From Reichenbachiella carrageenanivorans (GTDB lineage: Bacteria; Bacteroidota; Bacteroidia; Cytophagales; Cyclobacteriaceae): 64,000 nt of DNA. Both the position numbers and the translations under genes were made by a program. This document shows, piece after piece, positions 1 to 8,040 of the stretch. The stretch is from the NCBI RefSeq assembly GCF_025639805.1, contig NZ_CP106735.1, positions 3,567,501 through 3,631,500 of the forward strand. The letters are read 5' to 3'. Position 1 is the stretch's first letter. Every line of letters begins with the position of its first letter. The notes beneath the pieces were generated by a model. It worked only from the letters and a program-made list of their open reading frames with translations. It was not told where the DNA came from and ran no database searches.

Positions 1-467
1 TAATCTACCGGTACGAGCACTTTGCTGATTCTGCGTTTGAACCCTTTGGGGATAATTAGCAGAGAACAAGCGGCCCGTCTAGCCAAACGGCTTATCGTAA
101 CTCCACCACCAGGCTTTTCATTCTTTCGTCCTACGATGATCAAATCTACTTCTTTGCTTGCGCTAAACTTAAGAATAGATTTTGTAGGCTGACCTGATTT
201 GATTTCTACTTTTACGATCGATTTATCTTCAGTGTAATATCTATCTATCTCTCGTTTTATTTCCTTTTTTCGCTCTTCCATTGCATCATGGATGATGTTT
301 GGAAATTCCTTTTTAATGGCAGCAGGTACGTTTAAATCTTTGATTACATTGATGAATTTCACTGACTTTGCTTCTGCCAATTTTGCAATCATGGCAGTAG
401 CAAAGATCAATTCTTTATCAAGATCTGTGTGATCTAAAGCAACAAGGATAGTTTCGAATTTATACAT
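1..467 (-). CDS. Universal stress protein (UspA family), 3' end cut by window edge
   Basis: The reading frame starts with ATG at 467 and runs off the left edge after 155 codons. The visible part is one complete UspA fold, starting MYKFETILVALDHTD (the usual beta1 strand with an early Asp). Near residues 125-150 it has GRKNEKPGGG and then SLLIIPKG, which corresponds to the nucleotide-binding loop and last strand of the family. The classical G-x2-G-x9-G-S/T ATP motif is not clean, so ATP binding is uncertain. The sequence then restarts with KVLVPVD, typical of a second UspA domain, so the complete protein is probably a tandem Usp of about 280 residues. Members are cytoplasmic stress proteins. 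The exact role cannot be told from sequence. Confidence 0.85.
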   Translation of the reverse strand, partial: MYKFETILVALDHTDLDKELIFATAMIAKLAEAKSVKFINVIKDLNVPAAIKKEFPNIIHDAMEERKKEIKREIDRYYTEDKSIVKVEIKSGQPTKSILKFSASKEVDLIIVGRKNEKPGGGVTISRLARRAACSLLIIPKGFKRRISKVLVPVD

Positions 468-537
468 TAGAATGTGGTGTTCAGGTCGTTATAGTATTGT
501 CTAGGTCTGTAATTAATGTAAAAAGATAATTCAAAAA

Positions 538-1620
538 TTAGAAATCCAACTGATTTATCTCATCTACTAGCATTTCTATTTGCTCTTTTGAGTGAGTTGG
601 GAAGGAAGCTATTCTGATTTGCTTGTTTTTGAATTCTCCATACCCATTGCCAATATGAAGGCCTTTAGCTGCTAACCCTGCAATCAATTTTTCAGAACCG
701 CCTTCTACATTCGCTACTCCGACAGTTTGCGATCTGAATTTTTTATCGGCTACGAATGCACTCAGCTTCGGGTGAGATTCAAATAAGTTATATAGCAATG
801 CACTCTTATATGCCGCTTCTTGCCTGATTTGACCTATGCCTTTTGTGTTCATGTCTTGTACTACTTTACCTAGTAGGTAGATGTTGAGCACATTAGGGGT
901 GCAAGTGGTCTGATGCTTTTGAGCCATTTTGGCAATTTTCAAAAGACTGTTGTATGATTCATGGTATTGATTGTTGGCTTTCATGGCTTCAGCCTTTTCC
1001 AAACATCTGTCGTTGAATGTCCATACGCCTAGACCAGCAGGAAGGCCAAAAGATTTTTGTACAGAAAAATACAAGCTGTCTAGCTGGTTGAAATCGAATG
1101 CAGGTACTGGCAACGAACTCACTGCATCTATAGCAAGAAGAGGGGTGGGGTATTTAGACCTCAATAGATTGATGTCTTCCACAGGCATAGCAGCACCTGT
1201 ACTTGTCTCATTTTGAGCCAATCCGATTAATTCTATATCTTCATCCATGACTACGCTGGACAAGTCATGGTGAGTGCCAGCTTCTACTTCGCGAGATTCG
1301 GCATTTTTGCCATGAGCAGCTACTGCACTATGGAATTTTTTAGAAAAGTCTCCATTCACAAAATGTAGCGATCGGTTGGCAATCAGATTTTCACTCATGC
1401 GATCCCAGATTTCTGTAGCAGAAGAAGTAAACCCGATAGTGAAATTGTCTGGAAGCTGGAGTAGTTCGGTAAGTGCTTCAGTAGTTTCCTGATGCATTTT
1501 CACATAGCTCTTGCTTCGATGGCTGATCGACGGAATATTTTCGTTTAGCGCATTTTTGATGTGCTGCTCAGCTGTGAAATATAAGCCAGAAGGCCCAGGA
1601 GTGAAGAAGATGTTTTTCAT
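538..1620 (-). CDS. serC: Class V aminotransferase, probably phosphoserine aminotransferase
   Basis: The protein has 360 residues and begins with FFTPGPSG, the N-terminal signature of fold-type I class V aminotransferases. It has SISHRSKSY near residue 32 and the likely PLP-binding lysine in SVQKSFGLPAG near residue 188. Class V enzymes include SerC and serine-glyoxylate type enzymes. SerC is preferred because the next gene on the same strand encodes the other two steps of the phosphorylated serine pathway. SerC transfers an amino group from glutamate to 3-phosphohydroxypyruvate in the cytoplasm. The two genes are separated by 314 bp holding a terminator and a structured RNA candidate, so they are probably separate transcription units. 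The symbol rests on context and is less certain than the family. Confidence 0.75.
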   Translation of the reverse strand: MKNIFFTPGPSGLYFTAEQHIKNALNENIPSISHRSKSYVKMHQETTEALTELLQLPDNFTIGFTSSATEIWDRMSENLIANRSLHFVNGDFSKKFHSAVAAHGKNAESREVEAGTHHDLSSVVMDEDIELIGLAQNETSTGAAMPVEDINLLRSKYPTPLLAIDAVSSLPVPAFDFNQLDSLYFSVQKSFGLPAGLGVWTFNDRCLEKAEAMKANNQYHESYNSLLKIAKMAQKHQTTCTPNVLNIYLLGKVVQDMNTKGIGQIRQEAAYKSALLYNLFESHPKLSAFVADKKFRSQTVGVANVEGGSEKLIAGLAAKGLHIGNGYGEFKNKQIRIASFPTHSKEQIEMLVDEINQLDF

Positions 1621-1688
1621 TATGATATCGATATAAAAAAAGGAAAGATAAAGGCGTATTTACCTGTCGTAATCCAATGCAAAATGAA

Positions 1689-1696
1689 TACTTTTG
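1689..1696 (+). promoter_or_regulatory. -7 element of a plus-strand promoter for the 6S-like RNA
   Basis: TACTTTTG matches the Bacteroidota -7 consensus TAnnTTTG exactly. It lies 5-6 bases before the first base of the 14-bp closing stem of the RNA candidate. No TTG -33 element is seen at the usual distance. Both neighbouring genes read the other way, so this promoter can only serve a non-coding plus-strand transcript. Confidence 0.5.
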
Positions 1697-1701
1697 CTGG
1701 A

Positions 1702-1895
1702 CAAATCTCTGGGTTTTTGAATGTTTATTAAACTAACAGTATAAAAATGACCGAGTGATTTCTGTGGCTAGAGCAGGCCTCATTCCGGTTTCTGATCGGA
1801 ACTCTTCGGAGATAACAGAGGAAGGTCGAATCATTTGAATAGCTCAAATCCTTACATTTATGGGTTTAATTTAAACCTTAAACTCAGAGATTTTA
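1702..1895 (+). ncRNA. ssrS: Candidate 6S-like regulatory RNA
   Basis: This plus-strand segment lies between two minus-strand genes. Its two ends pair without interruption: 1703-1716 with 1880-1893, 14 bp with one G-U. Inside it, 1752-1760 pairs with 1829-1837 (9 bp with two G-U), and this encloses a junction: 1778-1781 with 1818-1821, hairpin 1783-1787/1797-1801, and a UUCG-loop hairpin 1802-1804/1809-1811. The 3' side of the large internal loop has its own hairpin, 1863-1867/1873-1877. A long closing stem, large central bubble with a small 3' hairpin and an apical arm, about 190 nt in all, is the architecture of 6S RNA, which sequesters RNA polymerase holoenzyme. The end sequences (AAATCTCTG and CAGAGATTT) resemble the ends of E. 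coli 6S RNA. A promoter element precedes it and a terminator follows. The family call is inference; another structured RNA is possible. Confidence 0.55.
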
Positions 1896-1900
1896 TAAAA

Positions 1901-1928
1901 AGTCTCCTACTTTGGTAGGAGACTTTTT
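1901..1928 (+). terminator. Intrinsic terminator, probably bidirectional
   Basis: A 10-bp perfect stem (AGTCTCCTAC and GTAGGAGACT, loop TTG/T) is followed by six T on the plus strand and preceded by five A, which are U on the minus strand. It would end both the 6S-like RNA from the left and the SerB-SerA gene from the right, whose stop codon lies 7-10 bases away. Confidence 0.85.
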
Positions 1929-1934
1929 TCGTTT

Positions 1935-3833
1935 CTAATACAGTACACGGAAGCGGATAGTGCCTTCTATTTTCTTAAGGTCTGCTATAGCTTCTTTGCT
2001 GTAGTTTTTGCTAATGTCTGTAATCACATATCCTACTGTATCATTGGTTTTGAGGTATTGTCCCAAAACGTTGATGTCGTGCTTAGCTAATGTATTCGTG
2101 ATTTTTGCCAATACACCTGGCTGGTTGTGATGCATGTGGATGAATCTATGCGCATCATGGAGGATGGGCAATGTTAGGTTAGGGAAGTTTACACTGTTGG
2201 TCGTGGTGCCCGTATTGATATAGTCAATAATTTTGGTCGGTACGAACTCAGCAATATTTTCCTGTGCTTCCAAAGTGCTTCCACCAATGTGAGGAGTCAG
2301 TATCACGTTAGGCAAACCTCTTAACTCTGATACAAACTCATGTGCATTGCTTAGTGGTTCTTCAGGGAATACATCAACAGATGTTCCTGCGATTTTACCA
2401 CTTTCGATATTCTTTTTTAGTTCTTGAATATCTACTACATGTCCCCTTGATAGGTTCATGAAAATGACACCATCCTTCATATAGCCAAACTCTTTTTTGC
2501 CTATTATGTTCTTGTTGGTTTTTCGACCATCTACATGAAGAGAGATTACGTCTACCTTAGAAAGTAGCTCTTTGAGTGACTTGCATTTGGTGGCATTGCC
2601 AAGGGCTAGTTTTTCATCTAAATCATAATAGTAGACATTCATACCTAAGGCTTCCGCCAAAACAGAAAGCTGTTTACCTATGTTGCCATAGCCTATGATT
2701 CCTAATTTTTTGTTGCGGATTTCAAAACTGTTATTAGCAGATTTGTTCCATTTGCCTTGATGCATGGCAGCTATTTTGTCAGGCAGATTTCTAATAAGTA
2801 GAATCATCTCACTGATGGCCAGCTCTACTACTGATCGTGTATTACTAAATGGAGCATTGAAAACAGCTATACCTCTTTTGGTGCATTCGGCTAGATCTAT
2901 TTGGTTGGTTCCAATACAGAAAGCACCTACAGCCATTAGGCGGTTAGCATGGTCTAGTACTTTTTTGGTTAATTGAGTTTTGGAGCGAATACCAATGATG
3001 GATACATCTTTGATTTTCTCACAAAGCTCATTTTCATCGATCCCCGCTGGGTATATTTCGACCTGATAACCTTCTTCTTCTACAATTTTCACCCCTTTCT
3101 CATGGATGTTTTCCAAAAGCAGGACTTTGATTCTGTTCTTAGGATATGATAGTGCTCCTTCCATTTTGTTATGATATAATATTTCGTCCAAAGAGGGTGC
3201 TACGTGGTCTGCATTTTTTACCACTTCTTCTCTTGAGACATTTTCAGTAAAGGCATAAAACCGGTTGGCTTTTCCTTCTTTTCTAATTTCGTAGTCGTTG
3301 TACCCATCGCCAATCACATGAATTTCGCCTTCTAGCTTGAGTGATTCTATTAAAGCTGGCTTGCCTTTGCTTTGCGAGAGGACATTAGTTTTGTCAAAGC
3401 CAATGATATTTCCTTCGTTATCCATGACGAAGGTATTGGCATGAACATTCTCTTCTTTTATTCCATATTTCTTTACAATAGGATAGATGAATTCTTTAAA
3501 ACCATTGGACAATATGTAGACCTGATCCGCATGTTCTTCGAGAAATTTCTTATTTCTCTTGAATGATTTGGAAACTAATTTTTCTAACTCATCAATAAGG
3601 AGTGGGATATGCTCTTTTTTAGCATTCAATACACTGAGTCGCTGCTCTAGTGATTCCCTGAAAGAGAGGTTGCCACCCATAGCCAGATCTGTGACATCTG
3701 CTATTTTCTTTAGCCTTGCTTCTTTTTCAGGGTGATTTTTTAGCGATATCGCTCCTAATACATCCAGTGCTTCTACACTAGTGAATGTACTGTCAAAGTC
3801 AATCACAAAATTCTTTGTAACTGTTTCTGTCAT
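1935..3833 (-). CDS. Fused phosphoserine phosphatase / D-3-phosphoglycerate dehydrogenase
   Basis: The 632-residue protein joins two serine-biosynthesis enzymes. Residues about 8-215 are a SerB-type HAD phosphatase: motif I DFDSTFT, ILSNGF as motif II, and GDGYND as the acidic motif. Residues about 235-540 are a SerA-type dehydrogenase with the Rossmann motif GYGNIG, NLSRGHVVD with the substrate arginine, and TPHIGGST with the catalytic histidine. The last about 75 residues, starting HNQPGVLAKIT, are an ACT domain, which in SerA usually binds serine for feedback control. The protein would thus catalyse the first and third steps of the phosphorylated serine pathway, with the neighbouring aminotransferase supplying the second. 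All catalytic motifs look intact in both halves. A terminator lies immediately downstream. The start is ATG at 3833. Confidence 0.9.
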   Translation of the reverse strand: MTETVTKNFVIDFDSTFTSVEALDVLGAISLKNHPEKEARLKKIADVTDLAMGGNLSFRESLEQRLSVLNAKKEHIPLLIDELEKLVSKSFKRNKKFLEEHADQVYILSNGFKEFIYPIVKKYGIKEENVHANTFVMDNEGNIIGFDKTNVLSQSKGKPALIESLKLEGEIHVIGDGYNDYEIRKEGKANRFYAFTENVSREEVVKNADHVAPSLDEILYHNKMEGALSYPKNRIKVLLLENIHEKGVKIVEEEGYQVEIYPAGIDENELCEKIKDVSIIGIRSKTQLTKKVLDHANRLMAVGAFCIGTNQIDLAECTKRGIAVFNAPFSNTRSVVELAISEMILLIRNLPDKIAAMHQGKWNKSANNSFEIRNKKLGIIGYGNIGKQLSVLAEALGMNVYYYDLDEKLALGNATKCKSLKELLSKVDVISLHVDGRKTNKNIIGKKEFGYMKDGVIFMNLSRGHVVDIQELKKNIESGKIAGTSVDVFPEEPLSNAHEFVSELRGLPNVILTPHIGGSTLEAQENIAEFVPTKIIDYINTGTTTNSVNFPNLTLPILHDAHRFIHMHHNQPGVLAKITNTLAKHDINVLGQYLKTNDTVGYVITDISKNYSKEAIADLKKIEGTIRFRVLY

Positions 3834-3898
3834 GCTAACAATGTTCTTTAAACATGAATTTGTATTAACCTATAAATATCACCTTGGGTTGAGTGCTG

Positions 3899-3906
3899 CA
3901 AAATTA
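3899..3906 (-). promoter_or_regulatory. Possible -7 promoter element for the SerB-SerA gene
   Basis: On the minus strand TAATTTTG matches TAnnTTTG and would start transcription near 3893, giving a leader of about 60 nt. The nearest upstream TTG is 27 bases away, longer than usual, so this is tentative. Confidence 0.4.
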
Positions 3907-3984
3907 TTTTTATATTCCTATAAATACGTACTTCAAGTAGATTTTATAATGTCCATCATGATATTTTAATCAAATAAGCAAAAA

Positions 3985-4051
3985 AGCCATGCTTCATTAG
4001 AAAATTTTAAATTTTATTCAATTTCACCAAATGTTATTCTTTCTAATGGCT
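3985..4051 (-). repeat. Bulged inverted repeat followed by a T-run, reading toward SerB-SerA
   Basis: AGCC (3985-3988) plus ATTAGAAA (3996-4003) pair with TTTCTAATGGCT (4040-4051), giving 12 bp with a 7-nt bulge. On the minus strand the stem is followed by six T. This could be an attenuator or the end of a short transcript. The rest of the 467-bp region 3834-4300 is AT-rich and shows no gene, only the two promoter candidates listed. Confidence 0.35.
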
Positions 4052-4207
4052 ATTTGTGAATGACTATCGCTCAATTCATAGATGCTGAAAAACATATGCA
4101 GGATACTAATTCTTAAAATTAAGGGCGTAGGAATGCTTTTAAGTACAAAAACTATAGTCTTTCATGAGAGGATAAATACATCCGACTGATAGTTTATTTG
4201 TTGTATA

Positions 4208-4238
4208 TTGGTGATATTCTTAACAAATAGTATAATTG
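4208..4238 (+). promoter_or_regulatory. Promoter candidate for the antiporter operon
   Basis: TTG at 4208-4210 is followed after 20 bases by TATAATTG, one mismatch from TAnnTTTG. Transcription would begin near 4244, about 57 bases before the antiporter start. Confidence 0.45.
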
Positions 4239-4300
4239 CACTATTGGAAGAAAATTGAAAGTGAAATAATTATAGCATCTAAAACTAAAACTTTGCTCCA

Positions 4301-5554
4301 ATGGGTATTTTAGACCTTATTACTTTATTAATTTTTCTGGCTGCAGTATTTACACTTGTCAATATTACTTTTCTTCGTTTGCCATCCACCATTGGACTTA
4401 TGGCCATTGCTTTGGCTGCATCTGTAGTAATTGTGATTTTAGGCTTGGCTGTGCCTGCCGTGATGAACGGCGCAAGTCATATCGTAGAAGAATTTGACTT
4501 TAAAGAAGTGTTGCTCAATGTCATGTTGAACTTCTTATTATTCGCTGGGGCACTCTCTGTGAATTTAAGTAAGCTCTTAGAAGAAAGGGCGCCTATTATT
4601 GTCTTGGCAACGATAGGTACGTTGATGTCTACTTTTATTGTAGGCTTTCTTATGCAGTATGGTTTTGCTTTTGTAGGTGCTGATGTGCCGATGATTTATT
4701 GCCTATTGTTTGGAGCCTTGATTTCTCCTACGGATCCTATTGCGGTATTGGCATTGACCAAAGAATTTGGTTTAAATAAGAACTTAGAAATAAAAATTGC
4801 AGGAGAATCTCTATTCAATGATGGTGTTGGAGTGGTGATTTTCTTAACCATATCAGGTATAGCCATGGGCGGAGACGCACATGGGGGTGGAGAGATCACA
4901 GCCATGAGTATTGGCGGTCTATTTGTGAAAGAGGTAGTAGGCGGGCTATTGCTTGGCGCTGGGTTTGGTTACATTGGCTTTAAGTTGCTCAACTATATAG
5001 ACAATGATCATGTAGAACTAGAAGTACTTGTTACTTTAACGCTTGTCATGGTAGGAGGTCGTGTAGCAGAGCTGTTGCATGTGTCTGGCCCATTAGCCAT
5101 GGTGGTTATGGGACTATTCATTGGTAATGAAGGAAGAAGCGAGCACCTAGCCAATGCCACTGGTGAATATGTGTTCAAATTTTGGCATTTGTTAGACGAA
5201 GCACTCAACGCCATATTGTTTATTTTGATAGGTCTAGAAGTTATTATTATTGCTCAAGATTTTCAAATGGAATTCTTAATGATTGCGCCTATTGCAATTA
5301 TAATTGTATTGTTTGCAAGATTCCTCGGGGTCTCTATTCCTATTAAAATCATGGAAATGATGGGTAAGAAATTTGAAGATAAAACAATCATTATCTTGAC
5401 GTGGGGCGGATTAAGAGGAGGAATTTCTGTAGCTTTGGCACTTTCGTTGTCGGATACGATACCTTATAAGGATATTATCTTGGCAGCTACATATGCAGTG
5501 GTGGTTTTCTCTATTCTAGTGCAGGGACTTACCATTAAGAGCATATTGAAATAA
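4301..5554 (+). CDS. Na+(K+)/H+ antiporter, CPA1/NhaP family
   Basis: A 417-residue integral membrane protein with about 11-13 hydrophobic segments. The CPA1 ion-site motifs are visible: SPTDPIAV with Asp145 in TDP, and [11 protein letters not shown] with the Asn173-Asp174 pair that marks electroneutral CPA1 exchangers. A later glycine-rich segment, [16 protein letters not shown] near residue 370, is the conserved helix of the family. It exchanges cytoplasmic Na+ (or K+) for protons across the inner membrane and supports pH and salt tolerance. Unlike many NhaP/KefB relatives it has no RCK or cNMP domain at the C-terminus. The next gene follows after 43 bp on the same strand and is probably cotranscribed. 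Ion preference cannot be decided. Confidence 0.9.
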   Translation: MGILDLITLLIFLAAVFTLVNITFLRLPSTIGLMAIALAASVVIVILGLAVPAVMNGASHIVEEFDFKEVLLNVMLNFLLFAGALSVNLSKLLEERAPIIVLATIGTLMSTFIVGFLMQYGFAFVGADVPMIYCLLFGALISPTDPIAVLALTKEFGLNKNLEIKIAGESLFNDGVGVVIFLTISGIAMGGDAHGGGEITAMSIGGLFVKEVVGGLLLGAGFGYIGFKLLNYIDNDHVELEVLVTLTLVMVGGRVAELLHVSGPLAMVVMGLFIGNEGRSEHLANATGEYVFKFWHLLDEALNAILFILIGLEVIIIAQDFQMEFLMIAPIAIIIVLFARFLGVSIPIKIMEMMGKKFEDKTIIILTWGGLRGGISVALALSLSDTIPYKDIILAATYAVVVFSILVQGLTIKSILK

Positions 5555-5597
5555 TTAATAAGAAGAAACAAATTAGTAGTAAATAAATTACGGTTAG

Positions 5598-6233
5598 ATG
5601 AAACTAAGTTTAGCAGAAGGATTGATGTTGATTGCGTTGGATGACGAAGAAGGAAGATTATTGTCAGCAGCAGAGCATTCAATTGATCATGGCCTGTTGT
5701 CCATTTTCATATTAGAGCTTTCATTAATAAAAAGAGTCGGGTTCGAAAACAACAAGATAGTTGTTAAAGACTCTACAGGTACGGGTAATAAAGTGCTTGA
5801 TAATGTTTTAAAAGCGATTGGTGGCGGCGGAGATTCTGTGTCAAATACAGTTAAAAAAATTGCCCCTTCATTTGAGTCTGTTCAAGACGATGTAATAGAG
5901 CTTTTGGTTCAACGTGGGATATTGAAAGTAGAATCTACTAAGTTGCTTTGGATTCCTGTTTCAGAAAGAATGGATAATGCTAATTATGCTTTTGAACAGG
6001 AGATTAGAGATACTTTGAAAGCTGTTGTTCAGAAAGGTCAAAAAGCAACACCAGCCATAGTTATTTTGATGTCTATGATTTCTAATTGTAAAATATTGGA
6101 AGAAGTATTCAAGGAAAAAGATGAGCTAATAGATGCTGTGAAAGTGGCTAAAGACATCACTAATTCTGGGGTGGTGGATAAAGAAACTCAACTTGTATTG
6201 AACGATCTAAAAGAACATTTTTTGTCGTTGTAA
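5598..6233 (+). CDS. GPP34 family protein (bacterial GOLPH3/Vps74-like)
   Basis: The 211-residue protein begins MKLSLAEGLMLIALDDEEGRL, the characteristic start of GPP34 proteins. It continues with a helix of the form DHGLLSIFILELSLIKRV, then a short hairpin ending KDSTGTGNKVLDNVL. The rest is helical, as in the eukaryotic Golgi phosphoprotein 3, which binds phosphatidylinositol-4-phosphate. Bacterial homologues exist mainly in actinobacteria and some Bacteroidota, and their function is not known to me. No signal peptide or transmembrane helix is seen, so a cytoplasmic or membrane-peripheral protein is likely. It follows the antiporter by 43 bp and ends before a strong terminator, suggesting a two-gene operon. 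Confidence 0.8.
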   Translation: MKLSLAEGLMLIALDDEEGRLLSAAEHSIDHGLLSIFILELSLIKRVGFENNKIVVKDSTGTGNKVLDNVLKAIGGGGDSVSNTVKKIAPSFESVQDDVIELLVQRGILKVESTKLLWIPVSERMDNANYAFEQEIRDTLKAVVQKGQKATPAIVILMSMISNCKILEEVFKEKDELIDAVKVAKDITNSGVVDKETQLVLNDLKEHFLSL

Positions 6234-6252
6234 GCAAATTAGAGATACAAAA

Positions 6253-6289
6253 AAAGGAGCTGATGATTATTCATCAGCTCCTTTTTTTT
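6253..6289. terminator. Bidirectional terminator between convergent genes
   Basis: GGAGCTGATGA (6256-6266) and TCATCAGCTCC (6271-6281) form an 11-bp perfect stem with loop TTAT. It is flanked by A and T runs, so it works in both directions. The stop codon of the minus-strand lipoprotein gene lies in the loop, and one arm encodes its last residues. Confidence 0.92.
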
Positions 6290-6689
6290 GTGTTGGAAGA
6301 AGACTTTGACTATTCTTTAGGTGGAATTCGAAAAGCTTATTTACACTAGCCTCAGATTCTTCAATAGATTGACCTGTCTTTGCTGCTAACGTTTCTACCT
6401 GAATATCTACTAAGGTCTTGAGGTATGCTTTGATAGTATCTAGGTTTCCTATTGTTTTGTTGGCTTTCATGGCCATAAAACCAAACCCTTCGTGAGGGTT
6501 GTTTCTGTCTCTTTCTAGGATATAATATTCATGGCCTTCAATGGTGACTTGATCAAAGTGATATTCGATGTCCTCATGAATTTCACTAAAATTAGGTCCA
6601 TCTGAATAATTGACATCGCGATTTTCACAAGACAGCAAAGAGATCGTTAATAAACCTAGGATAGGTAGGATGTGGGTGTGTTTTGTCAT
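6267..6689 (-). CDS. Small lipoprotein of unknown function
   Basis: Starting at ATG 6689 gives 140 residues: a short charged start, a hydrophobic stretch ILPILGLLTISLLS and a lipobox ending in LLSC, so a lipoprotein. This start lies 1 base after the stop of the K+ channel gene; an earlier ATG would overlap that gene and put 11 extra polar residues before the signal. The mature part has no domain I recognise. It is acidic with an alpha/beta feel (EGHEYYILERDRNN). The position directly behind the channel gene suggests one operon. Its last residues, KKGADE, are encoded inside the terminator stem. Confidence 0.75.
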   Translation of the reverse strand: MTKHTHILPILGLLTISLLSCENRDVNYSDGPNFSEIHEDIEYHFDQVTIEGHEYYILERDRNNPHEGFGFMAMKANKTIGNLDTIKAYLKTLVDIQVETLAAKTGQSIEESEASVNKLFEFHLKNSQSLLPTQKKGADE

Positions 6690-6690
6690 A

Positions 6691-7773
6691 TTATTTTTCT
6701 TTAAAATATCCTTCTTGGACATTAAATACTTTTTGGATCTCTTGAAAAGAACTGCCGTTGACTATAATGATCAAGTAATCGCCTAGTGAAATTGTGAATT
6801 TCTTTTCAGGATTTTTAATCAACTGCCTTTTGCCAGTTTTGTCCTTTTTACTCATACCTATCAGGATGCCATTGTAGGTCGATTTTATCAAACTGAATGT
6901 TTCGTGATAATCCTTGTTTAGATAGGGGTTGTCATAAGTGACTAGAAATTGTTTGATGTCATAGTCAGTAGGGGTATGAGCAAATGACATGATGTCTTCA
7001 GTGAATGCAGCCACATCTGGTTCAAACATGTAGCTTGCTAATATTTTAGATGAGATGTCATGAGGAGAGATGGCATTAGTCACACCAGCACTAATAAAAG
7101 TGTTTTTGAGGTTGGCATTTTCTAGTGTTACTACAAATTCAAGGTCTTCAAATACCTTTTTCATGTTTAAGATAAACACCAACTTTTCTGTGTCATCATC
7201 GAGGTTTACGAAGACAACAGTTGAATGCTCTATGTTTGCTTTTTTGAGCATTTCTGTGTTTTCAAAATCAGAATATAAGGTGAACACCATATTTGTGTCA
7301 TATTTTTCATGGATATGTTCTATATGACTTTTTACGTTCGTAATAATAGCCACTCGCTTATTGGCTCCGATGAGTTGCTCTACGACTAGCTGACCAAATT
7401 CGCTCCAGCCGATCATGACCACATGTTGTTCAAACATGGTTCCGTTGTACCCTAGCATTTTGTTTTGTTTTAAAGTGGTAATAAGGTTTGTAATTTGTCC
7501 AATCAAAAGCCCATAGATCCCGACACTGAGCAGCACGAAAATGAACCCTATAAACCTACCGTATAAGGTGACAGGATAAATATCTCCATACCCTACAGTG
7601 GTGAGTGTAGCGATGGTAAACCACAAGGCTTGGTGGTAATCAGTAATACTTGATTGAGAGCTATCTTTTTCAAAATGAATGAGTAGGGTAACTAATACGT
7701 AAAATATCAATGTACCTAAGATTGACCCAATAATAAAGCGATTTACTCGTCTTTTTTCACTCGTGTTTAGCAT
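6691..7773 (-). CDS. Potassium channel with RCK (TrkA-N/TrkA-C) domains
   Basis: The 360-residue protein has two transmembrane helices (about residues 12-32 and 75-98). They flank a pore loop with the K+ selectivity filter TTVGYGD. Then follows an RCK domain starting QHVVMIGWSEFG, a degenerate Rossmann-type dinucleotide motif, and a C-terminal TrkA-C-like part from about residue 285 ending with SLGDYLIIIVNG. This is the MthK/YugO arrangement: a tetrameric K+ channel gated by cytoplasmic ligands such as Ca2+ or nucleotides. In the RCK domain the canonical GxGxxG is replaced by GWSEFG, so NAD binding is doubtful. The lipoprotein gene follows after one base. Confidence 0.88.
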   Translation of the reverse strand: MLNTSEKRRVNRFIIGSILGTLIFYVLVTLLIHFEKDSSQSSITDYHQALWFTIATLTTVGYGDIYPVTLYGRFIGFIFVLLSVGIYGLLIGQITNLITTLKQNKMLGYNGTMFEQHVVMIGWSEFGQLVVEQLIGANKRVAIITNVKSHIEHIHEKYDTNMVFTLYSDFENTEMLKKANIEHSTVVFVNLDDDTEKLVFILNMKKVFEDLEFVVTLENANLKNTFISAGVTNAISPHDISSKILASYMFEPDVAAFTEDIMSFAHTPTDYDIKQFLVTYDNPYLNKDYHETFSLIKSTYNGILIGMSKKDKTGKRQLIKNPEKKFTISLGDYLIIIVNGSSFQEIQKVFNVQEGYFKEK

Positions 7774-7898
7774 TGATTAGCTATAAATTACAACTCAAAT
7801 TCTGAAAAATGAAGTTATCCAAAATTGACTATCAAAAGAAATTTTGTAGTGATTATTATAATTAGATCGCAGGATTAATGTTTGCTTGAATTAGGCAT

Positions 7899-7927
7899 AA
7901 AAAAAGCTCCAGAATTTCTTCTGGAGC
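7899..7927 (-). terminator. Intrinsic terminator of the hybrid kinase gene
   Basis: On the minus strand GCTCCAGAA-GAAA-TTCTGGAGC (9 bp) is followed by seven T. It lies 110 bases behind the stop codon of the kinase gene. Confidence 0.88.
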
Positions 7928-7928
7928 C

Positions 7929-7991
7929 AGCAGCATTTTGAGAAAAATTAATTATGAAACTAAAGTAGGTTGTACCTGTTTCAAAATGCTG
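7929..7991. repeat. Inverted pair of the motif TCAAAATGCTGC behind the kinase gene
   Basis: GCAGCATTTTGA near 7930 and TCAAAATGCTGCC near 7980 are perfect complements over 12 bases and are about 38 bases apart. They could form a stem in the kinase 3' UTR just ahead of the terminator. A third copy lies in front of the kinase gene at 10935-10948. There is no ORF in 7774-8040. Confidence 0.6.
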
Positions 7992-8040
7992 CCAACCTTC
8001 TTAAATATCTTGCCAATGGCCTTTTCCTTTCATTATAGGG

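Noticed and set aside
1717..1835. A 33-codon minus-strand ORF starting MIRPSSVISEEF, overlapping the RNA candidate
   Set aside because: It lies across the paired arms of the structured RNA and has no promoter or ribosome site; the pairing explains the sequence better than coding does.
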